This document shows positions 1-10,609 of a stretch of DNA of 64,000 bases, piece by piece. The notes under the pieces are model-generated. The model was given only the letters and a program-made list of their open reading frames with translations, was not told the origin of the DNA and made no database searches. The position numbers were made by a program, and so were the translations under genes. Origin of the DNA: Xiphydria camelus (taxonomy: Eukaryota > Arthropoda > Insecta > Hymenoptera > Xiphydriidae); assembly GCA_963678675.1 (NCBI GenBank), contig OY783197.1:10171647-10235646 (forward strand), in the 5' to 3' direction. The first letter of the stretch is position 1, and every line of letters begins with the position of its first letter.

Positions 1-332
1 AGTTAAGTGACCGTAGGACCTGATGTGTCAATGTCAACTTGCTGGCAATGGATACTATAATTTATTTCAGCTTTCAGGCTGTAAAATTTATGCATCATAA
101 TGATGCTTCGTATAAAAATGGCCTAAAATTAGTCTTTTCTAAACATGTTTTAAATGCGAGTAAGCGCACACACACACAAATGTGGTATAACCCAAATTTC
201 TGTGATAGAAAACCGTGTGATTCGCCAGACATCAGTAACTTTAATCCATATTCAGTTACTTTAGAAGTAAGTAGTCAATAGCTTTCCCCTTGCGACTTTG
301 TCCGCGTGAATCACGAAATAATCTCGTCTTTA
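1..332. other. No recognisable gene
   Basis: AT-rich stretch. The short open frame on the plus strand has no recognisable motif. Nothing else is visible. Confidence 0.5.
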
Positions 333-595
333 TTTTACTCCCTTAAGGGAGTTGGTATATAGATAGTAGATATATTTAAAAAAACGTGCGTATTCAAATG
401 CAACGTTGTATTAAAATTTCAAAGCAATCGGTGAATAACTTTCGGAAATTTAAGATACATTTTTATTCATTTACCTCCTTAAGGAGTAGGTATATAAAGA
501 GTAGGTATATATGAAAAACGCGCGTGTTCGAATGCAACGTTATGTCCAAATTTCAAAGCAATCGGTAAAGAACTTTCGGAGATCTTACGACGCGG
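333..595 (+). repeat. Two-copy tandem repeat, about 136-bp period
   Basis: The block CCTTAAGG...GGTATATA...CAAAGCAATCGGT...AACTTTCGG occurs twice in direct orientation, with CCTTAAGG at 341 and 477. The copies differ at scattered bases, so the duplication is not recent. No coding potential is seen. Confidence 0.75.
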
Positions 596-739
596 TCTCA
601 ACGTGTCGACATTGACGTGACACATGCACAATACAGGTATATAGTGCTCTCGCCCAGTTTATGACCCTGTGAGACCGCGACGTTAGACCTTGAAGAAACG
701 AATATAACATTTTTATTTAAACGTGTATATGGAAGATAG

Positions 740-905
740 AAGAAGATAGATAGCGGTGTTTATTAGAATGGGTATTGTGGAAAGCGGTTCATTAGGACTC
801 GTCCAGTAATTAATCCTTCCGGGAAAGGTGCATGGCTGCGGGCTCATTGACAGCCTAAATTCGCAAAAACCTACCGCTTCGCCATTGTGACCGATTTACA
901 AAATG
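740..905 (+). repeat. Dispersed repeat R1, block b
   Basis: Shares the order TAATTAA-CCTT-CCGGGAAAGG, ACAGCCTA-ATTCGC and CGCCATTG-GACCGAT with copies near 20585, 38395 and 44205 (plus) and 13000 and 37530 (minus). R1 is the commonest repeat in the window and is the insertion target of several transposons here. It could be an old LTR family, since block c ends in GACGGAACA, but no protein genes are attached to it. Confidence 0.7.
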
Positions 906-1059
906 TATCAAGTGACTTGAGTTTGTGTTAATATGTGTTCCGTCGCAAGGGGACTTCTATGTCATTTCTTACCGCTCACTATCATCGCAACCTAAGTAAC
1001 GCGCCAATCTAGATCTAATCTCTACATCGATCGCGAACAGTGTATGGCTTTCCTGGATA

Positions 1060-1372
1060 AACCAGGTATCAAAATTCCCCAATTGTCCATCGACTGCATC
1101 CGACATTCCTCCCCTTAATCCAGCTCGGATCGCTTTTGTGACGGTACCTATTGAAGCAGGCACTGCGAGAGACGGCTAGCTACGAATCGCTCTAAAATTA
1201 CCTTCGGAGAAAAGTTCGGAACTGCGACATTTACGACCTAGGTATGTTTATCGAAATATTCGTTTCGCCTACGACGCGATTAATTCTAGTCGGCGAATTA
1301 TTTGTGGTCGATGCTACCAAGAAGCACGAATCGACCCTCCTAATTCCGTCGCTTGTTGCGATGGAACAGGAT
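1060..1372 (+). repeat. Dispersed repeat R1, blocks a-c (diverged)
   Basis: Contains CCATCGACTGCAT-CG-CATTCC, TATGTT-TCGAAAT and GCGATTAATTCTAGTCGGCG, then ends with GCGATGGAACA. The same order is seen at 30380-30570 joined to 34987-35078. It is a more diverged copy of the same family. Confidence 0.65.
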
Positions 1373-1798
1373 TGACAGCTGGCACGTCGCAGTCAACTCA
1401 TTCCCGTGGAAACTGTACAAAGTCGCCGATGGTGGCGCAGGTAGCAAATTCGCTCGCCGCCTATAAGAGGACTGTTCAGGTTCACCATACCTCTAGCGTT
1501 TAGGATCCTTTCTTTGGCGTATCCGTAAGATGATATGAGAAGCCAGACTAGAGGGCGCAGAGATAGTTGTGAGTTGTTTGTATTTCGTTTGTCGCATTTT
1601 TAGTTTTCCGGATTTTACCGCATCGAGTGGCCGGCCATACGGAGTTCGTGTAGTCTGCAATCGGAGTCGCGACCTTGCTCGAGTAACTATCCTGCATTAC
1701 TGTGCATTATTGTGCGTGGATATGTGTGTGTGTGTGTGTAATAAAATTATTATGCCAAAAACAGGAAAATAACGGGCAAAAGTGTTTCGCGACAGGCA
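1373..1798. other. No recognisable gene
   Basis: Mixed-composition sequence with a short GT run at 1724-1739. The open frame on the plus strand has no conserved motif. Confidence 0.5.
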
Positions 1799-1993
1799 CA
1801 CTGAGAAAAAAAAAGATTAAAATTTATTCTGCTAGAAGGATAATCTGAGTACGAAAGGTAAAACAGATCAAAAATTATCCTTCCAGGGTATAATATTTAA
1901 CCTTCCTTAGGATAATTTTCGATCCACTTTACCTTTCGTACTCAGATTATCCTTCTAACGGAATAATTTTTAATCTTTTTTTTTTTCTCAGTG
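1799..1993. mobile_element. Hairpin MITE with CACTGAG ends
   Basis: Starts CACTGAGAAAAAAA and ends with the reverse complement. The inverted arms run about 65 bp each and include GAAGGATAATCTGAGTACG on both sides. It is non-coding and can fold nearly completely. The superfamily is not assigned because no clean TSD can be read beside it. Confidence 0.85.
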
Positions 1994-2130
1994 CAACGTG
2001 TAAAGAAAGCGATAACGAAAGCGATGACGAAGGCAATAGCTAAAACTGGTACAGAACGAAGTCGAGAATGGAGAGAGAGATTTAAATTAACACAATCAAA
2101 TAGTGATGTATCTGATAAAAAAAAACAAAA

Positions 2131-2334
2131 CGTGTAGCCGCCACGCGCGGAAGTAGTGAAACTTCGATACCAATTTCTCTGAATTTGATTCCGATGGTAT
2201 TAGTTTCAATTGGCTCTATACAAGTCTTTTACAATGCTTCTCTTCGTAGAGCCAATTGAAACTAATACCATCGGAATCAAATTCAGAGAAACTGGTATCG
2301 AAGTTTCACTTCTTCCGCGCGTGGCGGGTACACG
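2131..2334. mobile_element. Hairpin MITE with CGTGTAGCCGCCACGCG ends
   Basis: Two arms of about 88 bp are almost perfect reverse complements, each including CAATTGGCTCTA and CCGATGGTATTAGTTTC. They surround a loop of about 27 bp. It is non-coding. The high arm identity suggests recent origin or gene conversion. Confidence 0.88.
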
Positions 2335-2354
2335 TTTTTACTAGCGCCGTCGTT

Positions 2355-2760
2355 ATTGCTAATGTCTCGTCTTACTACCCGCCTTAAATTGCCCGGGAAG
2401 AGCTCTCCTTCTATTGTACCTCTTCGCCTGATCTAATTGTTGCTTTTGTATTTTTCCTAATGCCTCTTTTCAAATTTGCTCGTGACCTATTTGATTCGTA
2501 GTGTCTCCTAGCTGACTAAGAATTTTTGATTCTGCTCCGTTTCGCGGTTTATACCTGAACAATAACTGCGATGGACCTTTACCCGTTGACTTATTCGTAG
2601 TATTATTTATTTCCCAGATTACTTTCGGTAACTGCTGGTCCCATCAGAGTTCGTCTCCGAGGCTCGCGGTCAATATTCTATTTTGCAATAATTGTACTCT
2701 TGCAATTGAATCCACCAGCGCGCGACGCGAGGCAAATGATCGCGCTTTACAAACGTTGCT
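2355..2760 (-). pseudogene. Ty3/Gypsy integrase C-terminal relic
   Basis: Read on the minus strand the sequence gives an integrase-like tail: an LVDSIARVQLLQNRILTASL stretch, a WDQQLPKVIWEINN segment, STGKGPSQLLFRYKPRN and then KRYNRRR. This is the usual layout after the catalytic Glu of Ty3/Gypsy integrases, where a tryptophan region is followed by (S/T)P..LLFG. At least two in-frame stops are present, one before WDQQ and one after GHEQI. The block matches the integrase at 9656-10252 (NRTVLSSLA...APSELLFGYKPRS) in layout, so it is a related element. No LTR was found beside it. It is a dead fragment. Confidence 0.75.
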
Positions 2761-2789
2761 TTCAGAGTATTGCAATCGCTTATGACTTT

Positions 2790-3318
2790 AAATTCGATTC
2801 CTAAGGCTGCGTCCACATTTGTGACATTTAATCGTGACAAGGTTCCGTGAACGTGTCAGCAACGCCGTGTCAGTACCGAAACCGTCCACATTTAGCATAA
2901 CAAGCCCTGTCACGATGCCACGCAACCCTGTCCGACACAATGTGGTCCGGCACAATTGTGGACACACCTTTACTGACACGATCACGGAGACATGTCGAAG
3001 TTTAGAAATGGACTGCACCGAAGTTAGCTCAAACAAAGCATCTAGTGCCGACCGCTTGCAGCGACTGCAGTGGGTGGTGTGAGCCGCTCGTCGCGGCATC
3101 CGGTGGTCGTGCAGTGGTCGGCACACACCACTCGTCGCGGCCACCGGTGGCGGCGTCGAGTGGCCGTGTCTGCGGGCGCCCTTACTGTGGCGTCATCCCT
3201 GTAGGTACATTTTGTATGGTCGTTTGTAGGCGTTCGTTCGTGGCGTTCGTAGGACCGCCCGACGAACGCCGATCGGTATTCTGTACACTATCGCGAACGC
3301 CACAAATGGCGTTCCCAA
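2790..3318. other. GC-rich segment, transposon end suspected
   Basis: It begins TAAGGCTGCGTCCACA, which resembles ends of DNA transposons with 3-bp TAA sites, but no matching right end is seen. It contains local repeats such as CGTCGCGGC-CCGGTGG. The open frames here read through repeats and carry no domain. Confidence 0.35.
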
Positions 3319-3690
3319 CAACGTTCGTGCGAACGCCCTTTCGGAAACCCGTGATCGGCCTCGAACGCCGACGACCGCCTCGAACGCCGACGAAAATAAT
3401 TGCTATTGTGACCATGGTTGTGATGGAATATTATTAAAATGTCTAAAAATGCACTAGAAACACAACCCTCTATGAGCAGTGTTTCCTTCTTGAGGTTATA
3501 TTATGTTTATTTGTCATTGTTCCGTCGTACCCCGAGCGACGGAATTCGGAAGGTCGATTCACACTTCTTAAGGTATTCCTAGCGCGAAATGAAAAATTTC
3601 AGAAAATACTCATTTTTTTATAGAATGGAAATTATTATCGTAAGATTATCGTAAGATTATTGTTGAAAAGTTTCAGATCCGTGCCGTGCC
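3318..3690. repeat. Dispersed repeat, inverted partner of 35590-35948
   Basis: Includes CGAACGCCGACG twice, a segment AACACAACCCTCTATGAGC, TTGTTCCGTCGTACCCC (end of R1 block c, inverted) and ATCGTAAGATTATCGTAAG. The same order in reverse complement lies at 35590-35948. The pair are two copies of one repeat in opposite orientation 32 kb apart. Confidence 0.85.
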
Positions 3691-4830
3691 GTGGTAAACG
3701 GAGCACGCTACTTACCGGCTACTTTCACATACTTTTGCACTGAACGGGAGACGAATGTAAGTGCGACTGTATCTCGAGCGTTTGTCGGAGGTCTACTCGC
3801 ACAGGGCCGTACTACGCCGCGCGTACGCATGCACGTCCCTGTCTCTCATTGATTTCAATAGAGAAATAAAAAAACCGAATATCTCTATTTCTAAACGTCA
3901 GAATGACTTCATTGATAAGGAAAAGTTATCAGTTTTTTTATAATTTAAAATCTGACAATATTTTTTAAAAATTGCTCGAATAGTGCTCTAGCGGTCCAAC
4001 TACCTTAAAGGAAGCATTTTTTTCTAAATTTTTCTAATAGTAACAAATATACAGAATCACTTAAAATCTAAAAACGGCGGCGCCGCGCTCATATAGCGAG
4101 TAACGGAGGGTTAACTCACTTTGAAATTATATGCAATCTCTGCTTTAGATTAACTGTTTCTCCGTTTTGCAGGCAGTTTTTAATCATCCCATTGTTGATG
4201 CGATCAAAAATTAAATTAACATAAAAGAAATATGAGAAAGAGAAAAAATATTTAATTTTGAGATGAAGAATAGAAAAATTGTTGAGTTGGATCAGAGTTA
4301 CAAAAAAAATCCAATTACCATTTATTCTTTTCTTTTGTATAAAACTCAAAATATTACAATTAAAGGTTATTAATTTCTTTATCAAAATGAATTTGATTAT
4401 CAAATGATTACAGTTTAATGCTCTATGCGTACAAAGTTTAAAGTAATATTAATATATTTGCAGTTAGAAGAGAATTGAATATAAAATTAGAAATAATGTG
4501 TACTTACAAATGTTTACTTCATACGGAGCTGTTTACCACAACTTATTGTCAGATTTTAGATTATAAAAAAACTGATAACTTTTCCTTACAATGAAGTCAT
4601 TCTGACGTTTAGAAATAGAGATATTCGGTTTTTATTTCTCCATTGAAATCAATGAGAGACAGGGACGTGCGTGCATGCGCGTAGCGTAGTACGGCCCTGT
4701 GCGAGTAGACCTCCGACAAACGCTCGAGATACAGTCGCACTTACATTCGTCTCCCATTCAGTGCAAAAGTATCTGAAAGTAGCCGGTAAGTAGCGTGCTC
4801 CGTTTACCACGGCAGCTCAGCGCTCGGTGA
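3690..4830. mobile_element. DNA transposon with about 260-bp inverted arms
   Basis: Left arm 3690-3955 and right arm 4535-4815 are reverse complements. Both include CTCGAGCGTTTGTCGGAGG (or its complement), GTCAGAATGACTTCATTG and AAAAACTGATAACTTTTCC. The interior 3955-4535 is AT-rich with no recognisable gene. The motif GAGTAACGGAGGGTT occurs inside at 4100 and again just past the right arm at 4830, so the right end may be longer than the left. Non-autonomous, class unknown. Confidence 0.8.
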
Positions 4831-5019
4831 GTAACGGAGGGTTTACCATTTGAATTCTGAGATTGGGCGTGCAGCACCACCCGGTGTTGAGGCATGGAGT
4901 GGCTAGTCAGCTGTTCTCCTCGTGAGTGTTGTTCAAGAAACTTTAAAGATTTATATAAAATTAGAGATTCTCTATTTTGTAGAGAATTTCGCACTCTACA
5001 AGAAGGTAATTTTTTGAAT

Positions 5020-7190
5020 ATGTTATATATTCGAATATATGGGGCATTCCATGCAAAGTCACCGAGTTTTTGACTCGACCCTCTTCGATTTCGCTCATTT
5101 TTTGATATGTTTTAGTACTTATTAAAAGCAACTTGTACACCAATTTTTAGCCTTTTATTCCAAACCGTTATTGAGTAATCGATTTTTTAAATTTTGAAGC
5201 AAAAAATGTTCAATTAATGATAGACTAGTAATAAATATCGATATCTATAAAAAGTAGGGTATCATTTTTTTCGTCTTTAAATATAGTTTCAGAAAATAAA
5301 TAAAAGAAAATTAGTCGAAGTAATTATCACTTAGTTATTAACGTTTAAATATTAAAATAGACATTTTCAAAAAGTCCGACCCCTTAGATTTTTGTGAAAA
5401 ATTTTCTCAAAATTCTACTCCATATTACGCAACTTTTAAGCCGCAGTTTGAGATGTAATCACAATTTTTTCTATTTTTTATCGAATATTGAAAATTTAAT
5501 TTTTTTTCTTTTTGGATTAAATTATCTATAATTTTACTCTCTTGACTAAATATCGTCCAAAAACATTAGAAACAATTTTATTGAAAGCGATCAAATTATT
5601 TTAATCAATTAAAAATATTTTATTTGATCATATCATTTTACACTTCATATAATCTTTTTTATTATTATTTTTCTAACTTGACGATTGCTTTTTATTTTTT
5701 AAAATATTTTTTAATTGCTTTTGTGAAAAACTTAAGGTTTTATTGCCACATAATTTTATTGCAAAAGAGCAAGCAGCTTATTTGAGAGTTCTTAAAGAAT
5801 CTTTGAAAGAGCATGAATTCATAGTAATTGTAGATTTTGCTGAAAATTATGCGTTCGTTTAGGATGCTGCACCGGGATTCCACTGGAATAACGATCAAGC
5901 GACGGTATACACTGTAGTTATTTATTATAAGATAGATAATGAACTTACTCATCAATGTATGGTTATTATTTCTGATTGCTTAAATCATGATGCTATTGCT
6001 GTTCATGTTTACTCTGGGGTTATTATCAATTTTATTAAATCTCTGTCATCTAAAGTTCACAAAATTTTTTTTTCGGATGGTGCACCTCAACAATATAAGA
6101 ATTATAAACATTGCATTAATTTATCTTATTATAAAGAAGACTATGGAATAAATGCGGAGTGGAATTTTTTTGTAACGGCACACGGCAAAGGACCTTGTGA
6201 TGGAATAGGCGGGACAGTTAAAAGAATGGCCGCACGAGCTAGTCTGCAGTTACCACCTCATCTACAAATATTAACATCGATACAATTGTTCGAGTGGTCG
6301 TCGAAAAATTTACCAAATATAAATATCCAGTTCTCAAAAATTCAAGAATATAGTGCAATGAAAGAAAAATTGAAAGATCGTTTCAGAAATGCAAAACCGA
6401 TACCAGCGACACAGAAAATCCATAAAATTACGCGTTTACTAAATCCTATTGTGGAAGTAAAGCCGTTTTCACTTTCAGACAAATTTACACATCACAGTAT
6501 AATTAAGAAATATAATAAGCAATCGTTAAGTAAGAAAAAATAATAATAAAAAATATTATATGGTGTAAAATGATATGACCAAATGAAATATTTTTAATTG
6601 ATTAAAATAATTTGATCGCTTTCAATAAAATTGTTTTTAATGTTTTTGGATGATATTTAGTTAAGAGAGTGAAATTATAGATAATTCAATCCTAAAAGAA
6701 AACAAATTAAATTTTCAATATTCGATAAAAAATAGAAAGAATTGTGATCACATCTCAAACTGGGCTTAAAAGTTGCGTAATATGGAGTAGAATTTTGAGA
6801 AAATTTTTCAAAAATATCGAAGAGGTCGAACTTTTTGAAAATAGCGATTTTAATTTTTAAACGTTAATAACTAAATGATAATTACTTCGAATAATTTTCT
6901 TTTATTTATTTTCTGAAACTACATTTAAAGACGAAAGAAATGATACCCTACTTTTTTATAGATATCGATATTTATTACTAGTCTACCATTAATTGCACAT
7001 TTTTTGCTTCAAAATTTAAAAAATCGACTATTCAATAACGGTTTTGAATAAAAGGCAAAAAACATTGGTGTACAAATTGCTTTTAATAAGTACTAAAACA
7101 TATCAAGAAATGAGCGAAATCGAAGAGGGTCGAGTCAAAAACTCGGTGACTTGGCATGGAATGCCCCATATATATTTGAATATATATAAA
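5020..7190 (+). mobile_element. DNA transposon with about 620-bp inverted arms and a broken gene
   Basis: Left arm about 5035-5660 and right arm about 6555-7175 are reverse complements with small differences. The termini read ATATGGGGCATTCCATGC followed by AAGTCACCGAG on both sides. The flanks are AT-rich, so a TSD cannot be fixed. The space between the arms holds one coding relic (5737-6543, plus). A similar end, TATATATGGGGCATTTCAC, occurs at 60312, so related elements exist elsewhere in the window. The superfamily is not identified. Arms this long with a gene filling the space between them are unusual. Confidence 0.85.
5737..6543 (+). pseudogene. Transposase-like protein, broken (D...D motifs)
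   Basis: A reading frame of about 268 codons with one in-frame TAG near 5860. A methionine at 5959 would start only the downstream 194 codons. Visible blocks, in order: IVIVDFAENYAFV before the stop, GFHWNNDQATVYT, IISDCLNHDAIAVH, IFFSDGAPQQYKN, EWNFFVTAHGKGPCDGIGG and TVKRMAARASLQLPP. I recognise this pattern from uncharacterised repeat proteins of insects and cnidarians. The VDFAENY and SDGAPQQ aspartates are candidate catalytic residues of a DDE/RNase H-like transposase, which is inference. It ends in a basic tail with KKYNKQSLSKKK. It sits between the two arms of the 5020-7190 element, which fits a role as that element's own transposase. The single TAG replaces what looks like a Gln codon. 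Confidence 0.65.
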
Positions 7191-7384
7191 TTGAACGGTG
7201 CTACGCCTAAGTCGGTAAGAGCGAAATTTCACAACGTTTTTGTTAAATAAACAACTTTGCTGTCACCTACGTTATGTTACCACATCGGATTATTGTTCGC
7301 GAGATTTTTTCCTTTCGATTGGTCCATAATTCATCGACAGGGGATTAATCTAGTGAAGAAAATCTAAAATGACTAGACTAATTA

Positions 7385-7481
7385 GGGAAAACTTAATTAC
7401 AAGCTTATCCAGGAATTCAACTCACTATTGATTCCCACGATCGGGAACGAGCATCCGCCTTTCAATTGTTTTTGGGTTTAA
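7385..7481 (+). repeat. R1 block a, left half of an interrupted target
   Basis: Matches the reverse complement of 30284-30385 almost base for base (GGAATTCAACTCACTATTG, GATCGGGAACGAGCATCCG, TTTCAATTGTTTTTG) and stops at TTAA (7478-7481), where the piggyBac end begins. Its missing continuation is at 29402. Confidence 0.85.
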
Positions 7482-7545
7482 ACCTTTGCACTCAAGAGGT
7501 GACTCTCATTGTCAGTCGCCACGGCGCGGGCGTTTCGTGCGGCAA
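7482..7545 (+). repeat. P1 left terminal inverted repeat
   Basis: ACCTTTGCACTCAAGAGGTG, ACTCTC, then ATTGTCAGTCGCCACG and a GC-rich tail. It lies directly after TTAA 7478-7481 and pairs with 29355-29401. Confidence 0.85.
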
Positions 7546-7918
7546 CTCGATTTTATGCGTTATTTTATTAAAAATGATTGAAAATGTAATACTTACACTT
7601 CATACTACGTTATCTACATAAAACTATGATCCAACGATGATTTTTGTTATGTGCAAATATTGTTTGTAGAAGAGAAATTTGTTAAAGTATATATTTTTCA
7701 ACATGTTTAATATTTATGTTATTCGTATGATTTTCAATATATATTGAAATACAATTGACATTACATTATTCTCTTTTTCTTCCGTAATACGCTGCATTTT
7801 GAATTTTTAAAACATCTATCTTAGTTTGGTTTTTATGAGCGTTTTCCCAAACTAAGTAAATTCGTCAAATTTTTCCGGTTATCTTCGTATAAACACCCGG
7901 TTTTCGCTCGGCACTAAA
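7546..7918. other. AT-rich P1 interior, no gene seen
   Basis: No open frame with motifs. It is probably the subterminal left part of P1, cut at about 7919 where an R1 block c piece begins. Confidence 0.4.
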
Positions 7919-8450
7919 AGGGATAATTATTAATTATATTCGGCGAGTTATTTATGATCGATGTGACGCGGTAGACTCGATACGGCGGCGCGATGACTCC
8001 TGAAGCAATCCTCGAAGAGACTTTCGGATCACGATCCAAGATCCACGCTGGTTGTCGATCGAATGGCTTCCTTCGATTGCCTAGAGGAGCATGAGTCCTC
8101 CTTGCTCCTTTGTCCTGGATCTGCGTTGGAAAACCCCGTTGCCTTGACGTCACTATGGGGGAAACTGCCCGCTTCAACCTAGCATCGTGAATCGCCCTTG
8201 CTTGGTGCGTCCACTCCTAACGGTGCCTTGAAATGCCCTTTCATTCGGCCATACTGACCAAATCATCGTCCTCGATATTCTACGAATGTGACTGTAACAT
8301 TTTGTTTATCTTCAGTTAGTGATAGTCCAGCAAAATTGACAAGAGGATTTGATTGTTCCAACTCGTAAATGCCAGTTTCAGAGTGATCAGTTCCGACTAA
8401 CAAAACGATATGATAAAATACAACATGCAATGTACATTGAAGGATAGAGT
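7919..8450 (-). repeat. R1 block c piece and probable downstream (3-prime) end of Gypsy-1
   Basis: 7919-7957 is R1 (TCGGCGAGTTATTTATGATC). From TGTGACGCGGTAGACTCGAT onward the sequence is downstream of the minus-strand Gypsy-1 integrase and tandem repeats. The 40-bp block GCGGTAGACTCGATACGGCG recurs at 26557, upstream of the Gypsy-1 gag. That would fit LTR remains, but only about 45 bp are shared, so full LTRs are not demonstrated. Confidence 0.4.
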
Positions 8451-8560
8451 GGGTTGGAAATCAAGCATGCTGTTAGCGGTTGCCGGTCTCGCCTAGGAAC
8501 ACTGTATAACTAAGTGGTCAACCAATTCACCAGTCCAGTTTTCCTGACTGCGGCCAATTG

Positions 8561-8896
8561 AAATTCCGGTTGCTAGCCTCGCCAGGGGTACCCTACCGAA
8601 GTGGGCAGCCCCCCACTTCGATCCAGTACTTGTCCTGACTCCGACTACTTCTCTTGGCCTCCGCTCAGAGCCCTATCTCGTATGGAGTTGACCAGTCCCC
8701 ACGCGTAGCAACTCTGAACTCAGCCTATTAAAATTCCGGTTGCTAGCCTCGCCAGGGGCACCCTACCGAAGTGGGCAACCCGCCACTTCGATCCAGTACT
8801 TGTCCTGACTCCAACTACTTGTCCTGGCCTCCGCTCAGAGCCCTATCTCGCATCGAGTTGACCAGTCCCCGCACGTAGCAGCTCTGAACTCGGCCT
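8561..8896 (+). repeat. Tandem repeat A, 170-bp period, two copies
   Basis: AAATTCCGGTTGCTAGCCTC starts at 8561 and at 8731. Each copy carries CCCTACCGAAGTGGGCA and GAGTTGACCAGTCCCC. It lies just downstream of the Gypsy-1 integrase stop on the minus strand, where some LTR retrotransposons carry untranslated tandem repeats. It is not coding. Confidence 0.85.
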
Positions 8897-9120
8897 AGTC
8901 CAGCCTCGCCAGTAACTCGTCCTAGTTCGCAATCCTGACCAGAGATTGTGACTCAGAGTTCACTAACTGCGGCCACTATCTTGCCCGCGGGTAAGCATAG
9001 TCATTACAAGTCCAGCCTCGCCAGTAACTCGTCCTAGTTCAGAATCCTGACCAGAGATTGTAACTCGGAGTTCCCTGACTACGGCCACTATCTTATCACA
9101 AGGATAAGCATAGTCATTAC
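8897..9120 (+). repeat. Tandem repeat B, 112-bp period, two copies
   Basis: AGTCCAGCCTCGCCAGTAAC starts at 8897 and 9009. Each copy ends in AAGCATAGTCATTAC. It adjoins repeat A and shares GCCTCGCCAG with it, so both may come from one older unit. Confidence 0.85.
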
Positions 9121-9128
9121 TCACTCAG

Positions 9129-9413
9129 TTACTGCGTGGCATCGAATGTGACCCATCTCTTCATGCTGTCCACCGCAAGGACGCTACGTTTGTTTGGCGA
9201 CTTTTTCAAATCCCGAAGATCCTGCACCTCGTATCTGTCGTTCGGTAGTACCGCCATCACCTTGAAGGGTCCTTTTGCCTTGGCTGCCAATTTTCTGCTC
9301 TGCCCGGTTGCTACTGGATTGGCAGCGACCATGACTACGTCTCCGACCACGTATCCAGGAGGTTTGAACCTCCTTGCGTCGAATCTTCGTTTCTGCTCCT
9401 TTTGTTCTGCATC
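9129..9413 (-). pseudogene. Gypsy-1 integrase C-terminal domain
   Basis: Minus-strand frame reading AEQKEQKRRFDARRFKPPGY, then VGDVVMVAANP, KAKGPFKVMAVLPNDRYEV and a stop at 9129. This is the small beta-barrel tail of Ty3/Gypsy integrases, where a basic stretch leads into the GPF-V-VL-NDRY-V pattern. Its N-terminal neighbour is at 9656, the two being split by a 240-bp MITE: RETAKAA on the right side continues directly to IDAEQKEQ here. This part is open apart from that insertion. Confidence 0.8.
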
Positions 9414-9655
9414 TATACTGCCCAACTATGGAGAAAGGCAGTAACTGTTACCCGACAAATTTGTGAAAAATCAACTTTAACTCGATGCCTTTAGCAGAAG
9501 GGTTTCCAAGACAGATTACTAATAAAACCTAGCTTTAACACTACAAAAGGGTATGAAATTTGGGTACAAAATAATTCAAGATATTCAATGGTACCAAAAG
9601 ACGCACTTCGATTTGTTTTGCTAGTTACTGCCTTTCTCCATAGTTGGGCAGTATA
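9414..9655. mobile_element. MITE inserted in the Gypsy-1 integrase, TA target site
   Basis: The ends are TATACTGCCCAACTATGGAG and its reverse complement. The inverted repeat is about 32 bp, up to AGGCAGTAACT. TA at both borders points to a Tc1/mariner-type origin. Removing it restores the integrase frame. It is non-coding. Its right third was later copied in the 342-bp tandem duplication. Confidence 0.85.
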
Positions 9656-10251
9656 GCTGCCTTTGCCGTTTCTCTCATGACCTGTAAGTCTACCTGATCG
9701 AATATATTTTGGATGCCTGCCAGTAATTTCGCGTCAGCCATACTACGTGGCTTATACCCAAAAAGAAGTTCGGATGGTGCTTTCCGGGTTGTTCTGTTTG
9801 CCGACGAGTTTATTGCGCTTTGAACCTTCTTTACGTTTTTGTCCCAATCCTCTTCATTCTGCCCGCCGCAGGTAGCTGCCAGTGAACTTAGAACGGTACG
9901 GTTGAAGGCAAAATAATTCAAGATATTCAATGGTACCAAAAGACGCACTTCGATTTGTTTTGCTAGTTACTGCCTTTCTCCATAGTTGGGCAGTATAGCT
10001 GCCTTTGCCGTTTCTCTCATGACCTGTAAGTCTACCTGATCGAATATATTTTGGATGCCTGCCAGTAATTTCGCGTCAGCCATACTACGTGGCTTATACC
10101 CAAAAAGAAGTTCGGATGGTGCTTTCCGGGTTGTTCTGTTTGCCGACGAGTTTATTGCGCTTTGAACCTTCTTTACGTTTTTGTCCCAATCCTCTTCATT
10201 CTGCCCGCCGCAGGTAGCTGCCAGTGAACTTAGAACGGTACGGTTGAAGGC
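9568..10251. repeat. 342-bp direct tandem duplication
   Basis: Units 9568-9909 and 9910-10251 appear identical. Each runs from AAAATAATTCAAGATATTC to GTACGGTTGAAGGC. The unit includes the right end of the MITE and part of the integrase, so the duplication is younger than the MITE insertion. Confidence 0.92.
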
Positions 10252-10252
10252 C
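9656..10252 (-). pseudogene. Gypsy-1 integrase, middle part (duplicated)
   Basis: On the minus strand: FNRTVLSSLAATCGG, NEEDWDKNVKKVQSAINSS, KAPSELLFGYKPRS and QVMRETAKAA, which lie after the catalytic Glu in Ty3/Gypsy integrases. The reading enters from the right at GGCC (10249-10252). The preceding residues (ANGQCERLKA) are found at 22647 and above, 12.4 kb away. The copy at 9656-9909 is the one joined to the C-terminal part. The copy at 9998-10251 is the tandem duplicate. Confidence 0.8.
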
Positions 10253-10440
10253 TAGACAGACATAGCCGCACCGCACCCGCACCGAGTGTTGGCCATCACA
10301 CGGTGAAAAAGTTACAGAACGGAATAGAACCGCCTAGTCCCCACTTAACCGCAACGACACCGCGCCGACACCACCGCACCGAGCCCGCACCGCGCCGTTT
10401 TACTTTTTGACGGGCACGGTCGGCTCTACGAAGTTTTAAT
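10253..10440. repeat. Left GC-rich terminal arm
   Basis: Reverse complement of about 22380-22642 with gaps. Shared blocks are GACAGACAT-GCCGCAC, TGTTGGCC and GCCCGTCAAAAAGTAAA. Rich in CGCACCG repeats. Confidence 0.75.
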
Positions 10441-10609
10441 CTTTTCTTCCTATAAGAGCTTCCATACATATTCTTATGAAATAAATGTTGATTTTTAGAA
10501 AAAAATTCTTAATTCATTAAAGGAAATAATTCTCAATATAATTTCTTATTTCTAATAAAATAATCAAACATATTTTTATGTTTATAAATTAAATAATCAA
10601 TTAATTACA

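Noticed and set aside
3045..3437. 130-codon open frame in GC-rich DNA
   Set aside because: Open only because of GC bias and local repeats; overlapping frames are open on both strands and none has a motif.
8561..9120. CRISPR-like array
   Set aside because: Two copies each of 170- and 112-bp units without short repeats and unique spacers; the genome is eukaryotic.
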